A stretch of DNA of 64,000 nucleotides from Palsa-504 sp963800415. GTDB lineage: Bacteria > Actinomycetota > Actinomycetes > Streptosporangiales > Streptosporangiaceae. Position 1 is the first letter of the stretch. Each line of letters opens with the position of its first letter. The position numbers and the translations under genes are program-made. The DNA lies in NCBI GenBank assembly GCA_963800415.1, contig CAWDBS010000058.1, positions 164,018-228,017 on the forward strand, read 5' to 3'. Under the pieces are notes generated by a model. It was not told the DNA's origin. It did not search any database and saw nothing but the letters and a program-made list of their open reading frames with translations. This document shows positions 9,257 through 17,905 of the stretch, piece after piece.

Positions 9257-11351
9257 CTATTTCCCTGCCTTCCTCGCGGGCGCTTCGCTTGGTCGTGCCG
9301 GAGGCGCGCTGGCGGGTGGAGCGGAAGGCGGTGTCTCCGCCGCGGCGGTCTCAGCCGCACCAGGCAGGCCGGCCAGCTCTTCCTCGGTCATGTACTTCTT
9401 CAGCTCGGCGATGTCGAACAGCTCGAGCAGGTCCGTCCGCATGGGCTTCATCGGCTGCTGCCGCAGCATCACGGCGCCGCCGGCGCTCAGCGAGCAGATC
9501 AGGTTCACCTTCCGCCATTCCGGCGACATGCCCGGGTAGTCGTCCCTGGTGTGCCCGCCGCGCGACTCCTGCCGTTCTAGCGCGGCCTGCGCCACGCACT
9601 GCGCGATCACCAAGATGTTGCGCAGGTCGAGCGCCAGGTGCCACCCCGGGTTGTAGGCGCTGCCGCCCGGGGCACTGACCTTCGCGGCGCGCTCGTGCAG
9701 TTTCTCCAGTTCCGCGAGGGCGGTCTTGATCTCGTCCTCGCGGCGGATAATGCCAACCAGGTCGCTCATGGTCTGCTGGACCTCAGCGTGGACCGTGTAG
9801 GGGTTCTCGCCGCCGGCACGCTGGAGCGGAGCGAGGGCCTCGGCCTGCGCCTCGGCCAGCGCTGCCGCCGAGACCGCCGGCCGCGTGCTCTGGGCGTCGA
9901 GGTACTCCACCGCCCCCGCACCGGCCCGGCGCCCGAACACCAGCAGGTCGGACAGGGAGTTGCCGCCCAGCCGGTTGGAGCCGTGCATGCCGCCGGAGAC
10001 CTCGCCGGCCGCGAACAGCCCGGGCACGAGCGCCGCGCCGGAGTCCGGGTCTACCTCGACCCCGCCCATCACGTAGTGCTGGGCCGGGCCGACCTCCATC
10101 GGCTCCTTGGTGATATCGACATCGGCCAGTTCCTTGAACTGGTGGTGCATGGACGGCAGCCGGCGCAGGATTTCCTCGGCCGGGAGCCTGGACGCGATGT
10201 CGAGGAACACGCCGCCGTGCGGTGACCCGCGGCCCGCCTTGACCTCGGCCCTGATCGACCGGGCCACCTCGTCCCGGGGCAGCAGTTCGGGCGGTCGCCG
10301 GTTATTGGCCTGGTCGGCGTACCAGCGGTCGGCCTCCTCCTCGGTCTCCGCGTACATCGGCCGGAACACGTCAGGCACGTAGTTGAACATGAACCGCTTG
10401 CCTTCGGAGTTCCGCAGCACCCCGCCGTCACCGCGCACCGACTCGGTGACCAGCAGGCCGGCCACCGACAGCGGCCAGACCATATGCGTCGGGTGGAACT
10501 GCACGAACTCCATGTTCAGCAGGGTCGCCCCGGCCAGCAGGGCGAGCGCGTGCCCGTCCCCGGTGTACTCCCAGGAGTTGGACGTGATCTTGAACGTCTT
10601 CCCGATGCCGCCGGTGGCGAGCACGACCGCCGGCGCCTCGAACAGGACAAACCGTCCCGTATCACGGAAATATCCGAATGCCCCGGCGATACGCCCCCCG
10701 TCGCCATGCCCTCGCGGGGGGGCTGGGGGGCGTCCCCCCGGGCCAGCACCGCCGTCCTTCATCAGGCGGATGATCGTGGTCTCGGCGTAGACCTTGATCA
10801 TCGCCTCCGGGTCGCCCAGGTTGACCGCGTCTTCCTGCTGCAAGGCGACGATCTTCTGCTGCAGGGTCCGGATCATCTCCAGGCCGGTGCGATCGCCGAC
10901 GTGCGCCAGCCGCGGGTACTCGTGCCCGCCGAAGTTCCGCTGGCTGATCTTGCCGTCCTTGGTGCGGTCGAACAGCGCGCCCCACGCCTCCAGCTCCCAG
11001 AACCCGGTCCGGGGCCTCCTGGGCGTGCAGTTCGGCCATCCGCCAGTTGTTCAGGAACTTGCCGCCCCGCATGGTGTCGCGGAAGTGCACCTTCCAGTTG
11101 TCGTTCGGGTTGACGTTGCCCATGGCGGCCGCGCAGCCGCCTTCGGCCATGACCGTGTGCGCCTTGCCGAACAGGGACTTGGAGATGATCGCGGTCTTCT
11201 TGCCGTGCAGCCGCGCCTCGATCGCCGCGCGCAATCCCGAGCCGCCCGCGCCGACGACCACGACGTCGTAGCTGAGACGATCGATGTCGCTGACCGGCAC
11301 CGCGTCGGTCGACCCAGCGTCACTGGTAGATCCTGCGTCGCTCATAACCAT
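9257..11351 (-). pseudogene. sdhA: Succinate dehydrogenase flavoprotein subunit, frameshifted, with inserted GC element
   Basis: Oxidises succinate to fumarate with covalent FAD. The N-terminal part (from 11351) has the FAD-binding VVVVGAGGSGLRAA and the flavinylation-region AHTVMAEGG motifs. The C-terminal part has the HPTHMVWP and RFMFNYVPDVF segments, the active-site region PHGGVFLDIASRLP, and HGSNRLGGNSLSDLLVFG. The frame breaks near 11001: HAQEAPDRV should continue WELEAWGALF, and removing one base there restores it. The intact protein would have about 697 residues. A second oddity is an in-frame insertion of about 18 Gly/Pro/Arg residues after LMKDG, encoded by the GC element at 10692-10744, just before the conserved RIAGAFGY. 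The frameshift may be a sequencing error, since the gene is otherwise well conserved. Confidence 0.85.
10692..10744 (-). repeat. G-tract/C-tract element inserted in sdhA
   Basis: On the gene strand it reads GCCCGGGGGGACG, then C6, AG, C7, and ends in a G6 run. This is the same core as the elements at 8288 and 22612. The insert is close to 54 bp, so the sdhA frame is kept; the residues it encodes (about PGGRPPAPPRGHGDG) interrupt a highly conserved region. Confidence 0.8.
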
Positions 11352-11361
11352 GCCCGTTCGG

Positions 11362-12168
11362 TCAGTTAAAGAATCGTGGATCTGAGAAGGCCCCGCTGGC
11401 CACCAGCATGACGTACAGGTCGGACAGCATCAGCGTGCCGAGCGTGATCCAGGCGAGCTGCATGTGCCGCCCGTTCAGCCAGGAGAACTTCGTCCAGGCC
11501 CAGTACCTGACCGGGTGCCTGGAGAAGTTCTTCAGCCGTCCGGCGGTAATGTGCCGGCACGAATGGCAGCCCAGCGTGTAGCCCCAGAGCAGGATCGCGT
11601 TGGCCAGCAGGATCAGCGACCCCAGGCCGAACCCGAAGTTCCCGTCCGGCCCGCGGAACGCCTGCGTCACGTCGTAGCTGAGCAGGATCGCGATGAGGAT
11701 AGCCAGGTAGAAGAAGTAGCGGTGCAGGTTCTGCCCGATCAGCGGGAACCTGGTCTCGCCGGTGTACGTCGCGTGCGGCTCGCGCACCGCGCAGGCCGTG
11801 GGCGCGCGCCAGAACGCCCGGTAGTAGGCCCGCCGGTAGTAGTAGCACGTCAGCCGGAAGCCGAGCACGAACACCAGCGACACGATCGCGTACGGGATGA
11901 TCGGCGGCAGGGCCGGGAACCACTGGCCCAGGGCACTGGAGCCAGGCACGCATTCGCCGCTGACGCACGGCGAGTAGAACGGCGTCAGGTAGTGATACTG
12001 GGGCACGTAATACCAGTGGCCGGTGAACACGCGGACCGTGGCATAGAGCACCCAGATCGTCAGCCCAGCCGCGACGATGCGCGGCGACTTCAACCAATTG
12101 TCCGTGCGGAACGTGCGTACGGAAATCTGCGCCCGGGTTCTGGCCGGCGCTTCCGGTGCCTGTGTCAT
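11362..12168 (-). CDS. sdhC: Succinate dehydrogenase membrane anchor (Sdh1 type)
   Basis: Polytopic membrane subunit of 268 residues that anchors the catalytic subunits and passes electrons to quinone. About five to six hydrophobic segments are visible (for example IVAAGLTIWVLYATVRVF, IPYAIVSLVFVLGFRL, YFFYLAILIAILL, LGSLILLANAILLWGY). His residues such as those in NLHRYFF and CHSCRHI are candidate haem ligands. The length and sequence style match Rv0249c rather than the short SdhC/SdhD pair. ATG 12168 is preferred, with AAGG nine bases upstream; ATG 12177 is the alternative but overlaps that site. The sdhA start is 10 bp downstream. Confidence 0.82.
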   Translation of the reverse strand: MTQAPEAPARTRAQISVRTFRTDNWLKSPRIVAAGLTIWVLYATVRVFTGHWYYVPQYHYLTPFYSPCVSGECVPGSSALGQWFPALPPIIPYAIVSLVFVLGFRLTCYYYRRAYYRAFWRAPTACAVREPHATYTGETRFPLIGQNLHRYFFYLAILIAILLSYDVTQAFRGPDGNFGFGLGSLILLANAILLWGYTLGCHSCRHITAGRLKNFSRHPVRYWAWTKFSWLNGRHMQLAWITLGTLMLSDLYVMLVASGAFSDPRFFN

Positions 12169-12321
12169 CCTCAGCATCCTTGCTGCTTCGAGCCTAAGCG
12201 TAACGCCACGCCGCGCATGTCATTACATAGGCATGCCTTCCGCGTGACCGATGACCAAGAACTTATTCCAGCTGGGCCCGAAAGGAAGTGACGGAAGTCC
12301 TATCTTGTATGTGACCCTGGC

Positions 12322-12327
12322 TACACT
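12322..12327 (+). promoter_or_regulatory. -10 box of a leaderless promoter (DUF952 gene)
   Basis: TACACT, eight bases before ATG 12336, with no ribosome binding site between. This is the TANNNT spacing expected when transcription starts at the first base of the start codon. Confidence 0.5.
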
Positions 12328-12335
12328 CCGGTCAG

Positions 12336-12683
12336 ATGACGCTGATGTACCACATCGCCGTGGCGGCCGACTGGGCGCAGGCGCAGCGCGACGGGCAGTA
12401 CACGATGTCCACCCGCGGCCGGACCCTGGCCGAGGAAGGGTTCATCCACGCCGCCACGGCTGGCCAGGTCACCCAGGTGGCCGACGCATTCTACCGTGAC
12501 GCCCCGGACCTGGTGCTGCTGGTCATCGATGCCGAACGGCTGGGCCCGGAGCTCCGCTACGAGCACGTGCCCGGCCAGCCGGACCCCTACCCCCACATCT
12601 ACGGTCCCCTGAACCTCGACGCCGTCCTAGAGGCCCGCCCCTTCCAGCCCGAGCGCGCCGCGGAGGAACTGGAGCTGGAGTAG
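12336..12683 (+). CDS. DUF952 family protein
   Basis: Small protein of 115 residues with the DUF952 hallmarks: MYHIAVAADW at the start, EEGFIHAATAGQV in the middle and the PYPHIYGPLNLDAVLEARPF block at the C-terminus. The family has a small alpha/beta fold and no established enzymatic role. There is no Shine-Dalgarno sequence. A TACACT box eight bases before the ATG suggests a leaderless transcript. The last 57 bp overlap the 3' end of the convergent peptidase gene. Confidence 0.85.
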   Translation: MTLMYHIAVAADWAQAQRDGQYTMSTRGRTLAEEGFIHAATAGQVTQVADAFYRDAPDLVLLVIDAERLGPELRYEHVPGQPDPYPHIYGPLNLDAVLEARPFQPERAAEELELE

Positions 12684-14768
12684 GAGCAGGTTCTCCGCCA
12701 CCGCCTCCTGCGTGGCCATGTGCGTGATGCCGGACAGCGGCAGCACCGTGTGCGGGTAGCCGGCCGCCAGCAGCGCGCCGGACAGGCGCAGCGTGTGGGC
12801 CACCACCACGTTGTCGTCCGCCAGCCCGTGGATCAGCATCAGCGGACGCGGCTCCGCCGCCCGTTGGGCCACGGATATCAACGAGCACCGCTCGTAGTTC
12901 TCCTCGTCCCGATCGGGGAAACCCAGGTAGCGCTCGGTGTAGTGAGTGTCGTACAGGTGCAAGTCGGTGACCGGCGCGCCGGCAATGGCCGCGTGGAACA
13001 CGTCCGGGCGGCGCAGCACGGCCAGCGCGGCCAGGTAGCCGCCGAACGACCAGCCGCGGATCGCGACCCGGCCGGTGTCCAGGTCGGCGAACCGGGCCGC
13101 GGCGTCGCCCAGCGCGTCGATCTGGTCCTCGAGCACCGGGGTGGCCAGGTCACCGGCCACCGCGCGCTCCCACTCCGGCCCCCGGCCGGGGGTGCCGCGG
13201 CCGTCCGCGATGACCACGGCGAAGCCCTGCTCGGCGAACCACTGCGAGGTCAGGTAGGCGCCGCGGGCCTTGACCACCCGCTGGGCGTGCGGGCCGCCGT
13301 AGGGGTCGAGCAGCACCGGCAGCTTCCCCTGCCCGGACTGGCGCCGCCCGTGCTGGTACCAGGACGGGAAGAGTACCGCGGTGCGGATTTCCCGCGGCCC
13401 GGCGCCGAACAGGACCGGCCGGGGCGCCGGCAGCGCCGGTCGCTCGGCCAGCGAGGGGACGTCGGCCACCAGCCCGCCGTCGCGGTACACCCGGACCGTC
13501 ACGCCGTCGTCGTCGAGCCCGCGGCTGGCTACCACCGTCGTCCCGCCCGCGCGGGTGCCTGCCTCGACGCCGGTGCTCTCGCCGACCCGGCTGAGGCCGC
13601 CGGGACCATAGGTCCACAGCCCGATCTCGGTTGGTTCGGCTGACGCCTGGAACAGCACGGTGTCGCCGTCGACGCCGGTAACGCCCCGCACCTGCAGGCC
13701 GGGCGGGGTGACGGGTTCGGCGTCCGCCCCGGGCGCGCCGACCAGCAGGCGGCGGGTGTCCTCGCGGTCAGCGGTCCACACCAGGCGGCCGTCCGCGGTC
13801 CAGGCCGGGACACCGGGAACGATCTCCAGCCAGCGCGGGTCGGTGTCCTCGCGCAGCACGTCGGCCCGGCCGGTGCCGGCGTCGACGGACAGTAGCCGCA
13901 TCCTCCGCTGGTCCCGGCTCTGCACCACCACCAGCGGGTCGTGCCCGCCCTCCCAGCAGGCCGTCACCAGGTAGGGGAACGCGTCGCGGCCGGTATCCAC
14001 GTCCACGGTGCTGCCGTCCAGCCTGGCCAGCACGAGGGACACCTCGGCGTTCGCAGTGCCGGCCGCCGGGTAGGCCACCTCGGCGGGCGGCCGGTCCGGG
14101 TTGGCCGGGTCGGCGATGTGCCACCGGTTCACCGGCGTCTCATCCACCCGCGCCACCAGCAGCGCCGAGCCGTCCGGGGACCACCAGTAGCCGCGGTGCC
14201 GGTCCATCTCCTCGGCCGCGATGAACTCAGCCAGCCCGAACGTCACCTGCGGAACGCCCCGCGGGTCCGCCAGGACCTGGTCTTCTGCGGGGTCGGCCAG
14301 GCTGGCCACCCGCAGCGCCCCGGCGCGGACGTAAGCCAGCCGCTTCCCGGCCGGGTCGGGGCGGGGATCCAGCGCCGGCCCGGGCACCGCGACCTCGTGC
14401 GGCAGGGCGTCTTCGCGGGTCAGGTCCACCGCGTAGACCCGCCCCGACCAGGAGAAGACCGCCACCGCGAGGTCCGCGTCGGTGGCGTAGGCGACGATGC
14501 CGCCGGCCTGCTCCCTGACCCGTTCCCGGCGGGCGCGCTCCTGCGGCGGCAGGTCCTCCTCCTCGCCGCCCAGCGCCCGCGGGTCCGCGGCCAGCCGCTC
14601 CGGGCCGCCGCCGACGTCCAGCACCCACAGGCAGGTCACCGGGTCGCCGCCGCCCCGGGTCCGCAAGTAGGCCAGCCGGGTGCCGTCGGGTGAGATGCGG
14701 AACGCCCGCGGCACGCCAAGCGTGAACCGCCTGGTCCTGGCTTCCTGTCGCGGGAAACTCTCGGTCAT
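12627..14768 (-). CDS. S9 family prolyl oligopeptidase / dipeptidyl peptidase IV-type peptidase
   Basis: Serine peptidase of 713 residues, probably cytoplasmic since no signal peptide is seen. The N-terminal two thirds resemble the DPP IV beta-propeller (FRISPDGTRLAYLRT near residue 20; GYWWSPDGSALLVARVDE near 205). The C-terminal alpha/beta-hydrolase domain has YGGPHAQRV, a nucleophile elbow GWSFGGYLAAL, the acid in HGLADDNV and the catalytic His in SGITHMAT. ATG 14768 is chosen because the family-like sequence MTESFPRQEARTRRFTLGVPR begins there; the open frame continues upstream only as antisense of mshB. It is divergent from mshB, with 73 bp between the starts. Confidence 0.88.
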   Translation of the reverse strand: MTESFPRQEARTRRFTLGVPRAFRISPDGTRLAYLRTRGGGDPVTCLWVLDVGGGPERLAADPRALGGEEEDLPPQERARRERVREQAGGIVAYATDADLAVAVFSWSGRVYAVDLTREDALPHEVAVPGPALDPRPDPAGKRLAYVRAGALRVASLADPAEDQVLADPRGVPQVTFGLAEFIAAEEMDRHRGYWWSPDGSALLVARVDETPVNRWHIADPANPDRPPAEVAYPAAGTANAEVSLVLARLDGSTVDVDTGRDAFPYLVTACWEGGHDPLVVVQSRDQRRMRLLSVDAGTGRADVLREDTDPRWLEIVPGVPAWTADGRLVWTADREDTRRLLVGAPGADAEPVTPPGLQVRGVTGVDGDTVLFQASAEPTEIGLWTYGPGGLSRVGESTGVEAGTRAGGTTVVASRGLDDDGVTVRVYRDGGLVADVPSLAERPALPAPRPVLFGAGPREIRTAVLFPSWYQHGRRQSGQGKLPVLLDPYGGPHAQRVVKARGAYLTSQWFAEQGFAVVIADGRGTPGRGPEWERAVAGDLATPVLEDQIDALGDAAARFADLDTGRVAIRGWSFGGYLAALAVLRRPDVFHAAIAGAPVTDLHLYDTHYTERYLGFPDRDEENYERCSLISVAQRAAEPRPLMLIHGLADDNVVVAHTLRLSGALLAAGYPHTVLPLSGITHMATQEAVAENLLLLQLQFLRGALGLEGAGL

Positions 14769-14841
14769 GCCTGCATCATGCCAGTTCCGGCGGATCCCGC
14801 TGCGGCCGATAAGCTCGCGGTAAGCGAGCCGGAGGTACGCC

Positions 14842-15612
14842 ATGGGTTCGGCGGAGATCGGGCGGCGGTTGCTGCTGGTGCACGCGCACCCGGATGACGA
14901 ATCGATCGGCACCGGGGCGACGATGGCCAGGTACGCCGCCGAGGGGGCCCGGGTCACGCTCGTCACCTGCACGCTCGGCGAGCTGGGGGAGATCATCCCG
15001 CCGTCGCTGTCGCACCTGGCCGCGGAGTCAGAGGACCGGCTGGGGGAGTACCGCATCGGCGAGCTGGCCGCCGCCTGCGCCGAGCTCGGCGTGACCGACC
15101 ACAGGTTCCTCGGCGGCCCGGGCCGATGGCGTGACTCGGGCATGATGGGCACCGACGCCAACGACGATCCGCGCTGCTTCTGGCAGGCGGACGTGAACGA
15201 GGCCGCCCGCGCCCTGCTGGACGTCATCCGCGACGTCCGGCCGCACGTGCTGGTGACCTACGACGCCAACGGCTTGTACGGGCACCCCGATCACATCCAG
15301 GCGCACCGGGTGGCCTGCCGTGCCTTCCAGGAGGCCGCCGACCTCGGGCTGGCCAAGTTCTACGCCACCGCCGGGCCCGGATCCGGCGGGGTCACCACCG
15401 AGATCGACGCCACCGCCTACCTCGACAGGAAGCTCGCGGCGATGCGCGCGCACGCCACGCAGATCACCGTGGACGCCCCGTTCTTCGCGCTGTCCAACCA
15501 GATCAGGCACCAGGCGCGCGGCGTGGAGTACTACACGCTGCTGGCCGGCCGGCGCGGTCCGGTGAGACCCGACGACCCGGGCGGTCGCGAGACGGACCTA
15601 TTTGCGCAGTAG
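14842..15612 (+). CDS. mshB: N-acetyl-1-D-myo-inositol-2-amino-2-deoxy-alpha-D-glucopyranoside deacetylase (MshB)
   Basis: Zinc deacetylase of mycothiol biosynthesis; it deacetylates GlcNAc-Ins to GlcN-Ins before cysteine ligation. The protein has 256 residues with the LmbE/PIG-L fold. The zinc-binding HAHPDDESIGTG motif is near residue 14, and the third ligand His lies in NGLYGHPDHIQAH near residue 140. A GGAGGT ribosome binding site lies upstream of ATG 14842. Mycothiol is confined to actinomycetes, so this gene supports the taxonomic placement. The DUF6113 gene follows 9 bp later, a pairing also known in Streptomyces. Confidence 0.93.
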   Translation: MGSAEIGRRLLLVHAHPDDESIGTGATMARYAAEGARVTLVTCTLGELGEIIPPSLSHLAAESEDRLGEYRIGELAAACAELGVTDHRFLGGPGRWRDSGMMGTDANDDPRCFWQADVNEAARALLDVIRDVRPHVLVTYDANGLYGHPDHIQAHRVACRAFQEAADLGLAKFYATAGPGSGGVTTEIDATAYLDRKLAAMRAHATQITVDAPFFALSNQIRHQARGVEYYTLLAGRRGPVRPDDPGGRETDLFAQ

Positions 15613-15615
15613 CCT
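15610..15615 (+). promoter_or_regulatory. -10 box of a leaderless promoter (DUF6113 gene)
   Basis: TAGCCT, six bases before ATG 15622 and overlapping the mshB stop codon, with no Shine-Dalgarno between. It may give the downstream gene its own leaderless transcript within the operon. Confidence 0.4.
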
Positions 15616-15621
15616 GCTCCC

Positions 15622-16125
15622 ATGGCAGTACCGGCTGGCAAGAACGGCACGACCGGCAAGCGCGAGATGGGGCCGCTCGCCACCGCCGGCGTTTACGGCG
15701 TGCTGTTCCTGTTCGGCGCGGTGCAGGGCATGATCGGCAGCTTCCAGTACAGCCGGACGACCGGGCCGGTGCCGGTGACGGCGCTCGTGTGCTGTGTCGT
15801 CATCCTGGCCACCTGCCTGCTGGGGGCCCGGGCCATGCACTCGGTCAGCGGCGCGGTCATGCCCGGAATGGGCTGGATCATCGCGTCGTTCGTACTGTCC
15901 ATGCCGGTCTCGAATGGCAGCGTCATCATCACCGGCACGACACCCGGCAAGGTGTACCTGTACGGCGGCACGCTCAGCGTGGCGGCCGGGGTGGTCGCGT
16001 CGTTCATGGGCATGGCCCGGGCGCCCGGGCGACCCGGGACCACTGTGCGACCCGGGACCACTGTGCGACCCGGGACCACCGGGCAGTCCGGGACTACCGG
16101 GATTACCGGGACACCGCCGAGGTGA
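15622..16125 (+). CDS. DUF6113 family membrane protein
   Basis: A 167-residue protein with four likely membrane segments (about 20-38, 50-68, 75-95 and 113-133) and a short cytoplasmic tail. It matches the small integral membrane protein found next to mshB in many actinomycetes; the function is unknown. The tail is made of hexapeptide repeats (RPGTTV, RPGTTV, RPGTTG, QSGTTG) encoded by an 18-bp tandem repeat. The gene's TGA overlaps the GTG start of the flavin reductase (GTGA). Confidence 0.75.
   Translation: MAVPAGKNGTTGKREMGPLATAGVYGVLFLFGAVQGMIGSFQYSRTTGPVPVTALVCCVVILATCLLGARAMHSVSGAVMPGMGWIIASFVLSMPVSNGSVIITGTTPGKVYLYGGTLSVAAGVVASFMGMARAPGRPGTTVRPGTTVRPGTTGQSGTTGITGTPPR
16031..16102 (+). 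repeat. 18-bp tandem repeat in the DUF6113 gene tail
   Basis: Two perfect units GACCCGGGACCACTGTGC are followed by two diverged units, encoding Arg-Pro-Gly-Thr-Thr-Val type repeats at the C-terminus. The unit length preserves the frame. Confidence 0.9.
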
Positions 16126-16622
16126 GCGACGTCGATCAGGCCGCTTTCCGGCGGGCCGCGGGCCAGTTCCCCGGCGGCATCGCCGTGGTGACGACCAACG
16201 CCGGCCACGCGATGACCGTCAGCGCGTTCGCGTCGGTATCGCTCGAGCCGCCGCTGGTACTGTTCTGCGCGGAGAAGATCGCCCGGTTCCACGACGCCGT
16301 CCTGGAGGCCGGATCCTGGGCGGTGTCCATCCTGGCCGAGGACGGGGAGAAAACCGCGCGCTGGCTGGCCACCCGGGGCCGCCCGCTGGCCGGACAGCTC
16401 GACGGGGTGCCGCATCACCTGGGCCCGGTCACCGGCGCGCCCCTGCTCGACGGCGCGCTGGCCACGCTGGAGTGCCAGACCGCCGCGGTGTACGGCGGCG
16501 GCGATCACAGCATCATCGTCGGTCAGGTGGTCGCCGTGGACGGCCCGGCGAACCCGTCGGCGCGCGGTCCGCTGGTGCACCACGCGGGCCACTACCGCCG
16601 CCTGCGCTCCGCGGAGGACTGA
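16122..16622 (+). CDS. Flavin reductase family protein (FMN-binding split barrel)
   Basis: A 166-residue protein of the flavin reductase-like family, which reduces FMN or FAD with NAD(P)H for partner monooxygenases. The family pattern is clear: FRRAAGQFPGGIAVVTT near residue 7, MTVSAFASVSLEPPLVLFC near residue 28, WAVSILAE, and a late GDHSIIVGQVVAV. GTG 16122 is chosen because it overlaps the previous stop in a GTGA arrangement and gives the usual length; the open frame further upstream is antisense-like sequence within the DUF6113 gene. No partner oxygenase is adjacent, so the physiological substrate is unknown. Confidence 0.82.
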   Translation: MSDVDQAAFRRAAGQFPGGIAVVTTNAGHAMTVSAFASVSLEPPLVLFCAEKIARFHDAVLEAGSWAVSILAEDGEKTARWLATRGRPLAGQLDGVPHHLGPVTGAPLLDGALATLECQTAAVYGGGDHSIIVGQVVAVDGPANPSARGPLVHHAGHYRRLRSAED

Positions 16623-16672
16623 CGCCCCGCCCGGAAGCCGGAAGCCGCAGCCCGACCGGGAGGCGGGCGAGA

Positions 16673-17881
16673 TTAGGAGCGGATCGCGTCCTCGATCTGG
16701 CTAAGGCCCCAGTCGAGGTCTTCCTCGCTGATGATCAGCGGCGGCGCGAGCCTGATCACGTTGCCGTGGGTCTCCTTGGCCAGCACGCCGCGGGCGGCGA
16801 GCCGCTCGCACACCTCGCGCCCGGGCAGCGACGCGAACTCCAGGCCGGCCCACAGCCCGCGGCCGCGTACCGCCCGAACCGCAGAGCGCGGCAGCGCGGA
16901 CAGCCGTGCATGCATCCGTTCCCCGAGCACCGTGGCCCGCGCCTGGTACTCGCCGGTGCGCAGCATGGCCACGACTTCCCGCGCGACCGCACACGCCAGC
17001 GGGTTGCCGCCGAACGTAGACCCGTGCTGCCCCGCCTGCAGCACTCCGAGCACCGGCCAGGTTGACACCATCGCGGAGACCGGCACGATGCCGCCGCCGA
17101 GGGCCTTGCCGAGCAGGTAGGCGTCGGGCACCACGTCCTCCGCGGTGCAGGCGAACGTGTGCCCGGTGCGGCCGAGGCCGGACTGGATCTCGTCGGCGAT
17201 CATCAAGATGCCGTGCGCGGTGCACAGCTCCCGGATCCCGGCCAGGAAGCCGGGTGGCGGCACGACCACCCCGGCCTCGCCCTGGATCGGCTCGACCAGC
17301 ACGGCGACCACGCGCTCGCCGAGCTCGCCGACCGCCGCGGTCAGCGCGGCCAGGTCGCCGTAGGGCACGATGCGGAACCCGGGCGTGTACGGCCCGAAGT
17401 CCGCCCGGGCGTCGGGATCTGTGGAGAAGCTGATAATCGTGGTCGTTCGGCCGTGGAAGTTCCCGCTGAACGCGATGATCACCGCTTGGCCGTCGGGCAC
17501 CCCCTTGACCGTGTAGCCCCACTTTCGCGCGACCTTGATCGCGGTCTCGACCGCCTCCGCGCCGGTGTTCATCGGCAGCACCACTTCCATCCCGGCCAGG
17601 TCGGCCAGCTCGGCGCAGAACGGCCCGAACTGGTCGTGCTGGAACGCCCGGCTGACCAGGGTGAGGCGGTCCAACTGCCGGTGCGCGGCGGCGATCAGCC
17701 GCGGGTGCCCGTGGCCGAAGTTCAGCGCCGAGTACGCGGCGAGCATGTCGAGGTAGCGGCGACCCTCCACGTCGGTCACCCAGGCGCCCTCGGCCTCGGC
17801 GGCGACGATTGGCAGCGGATGGTAGTTGTGTGCGCCGTACTCGCTGCTGAGCTTGAGCAGGCCGGTCATGGTCTCGGTCAT
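16673..17881 (-). CDS. rocD: Ornithine aminotransferase
   Basis: PLP enzyme that transfers the delta-amino group of ornithine to 2-oxoglutarate, giving glutamate-5-semialdehyde in arginine/ornithine catabolism. It has 402 residues, the usual size. Motifs include NTGAEAVETAIKVARKWGY near residue 105, FHGRTTTIISFS near 142, LMIADEIQSGLGRTG near 230 with the PLP-binding Asp, and the Schiff-base Lys in AYLLGKALGGG near residue 263. A GAGGGGAA ribosome binding site lies a few bases before ATG 17881. It starts 24 bp after ddaH, and the pair looks like an operon that feeds guanidino compounds into glutamate. Confidence 0.92.
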   Translation of the reverse strand: MTETMTGLLKLSSEYGAHNYHPLPIVAAEAEGAWVTDVEGRRYLDMLAAYSALNFGHGHPRLIAAAHRQLDRLTLVSRAFQHDQFGPFCAELADLAGMEVVLPMNTGAEAVETAIKVARKWGYTVKGVPDGQAVIIAFSGNFHGRTTTIISFSTDPDARADFGPYTPGFRIVPYGDLAALTAAVGELGERVVAVLVEPIQGEAGVVVPPPGFLAGIRELCTAHGILMIADEIQSGLGRTGHTFACTAEDVVPDAYLLGKALGGGIVPVSAMVSTWPVLGVLQAGQHGSTFGGNPLACAVAREVVAMLRTGEYQARATVLGERMHARLSALPRSAVRAVRGRGLWAGLEFASLPGREVCERLAARGVLAKETHGNVIRLAPPLIISEEDLDWGLSQIEDAIRS

Positions 17882-17905
17882 CGTGTTCCCCTCAGCGTCA
17901 TATTC

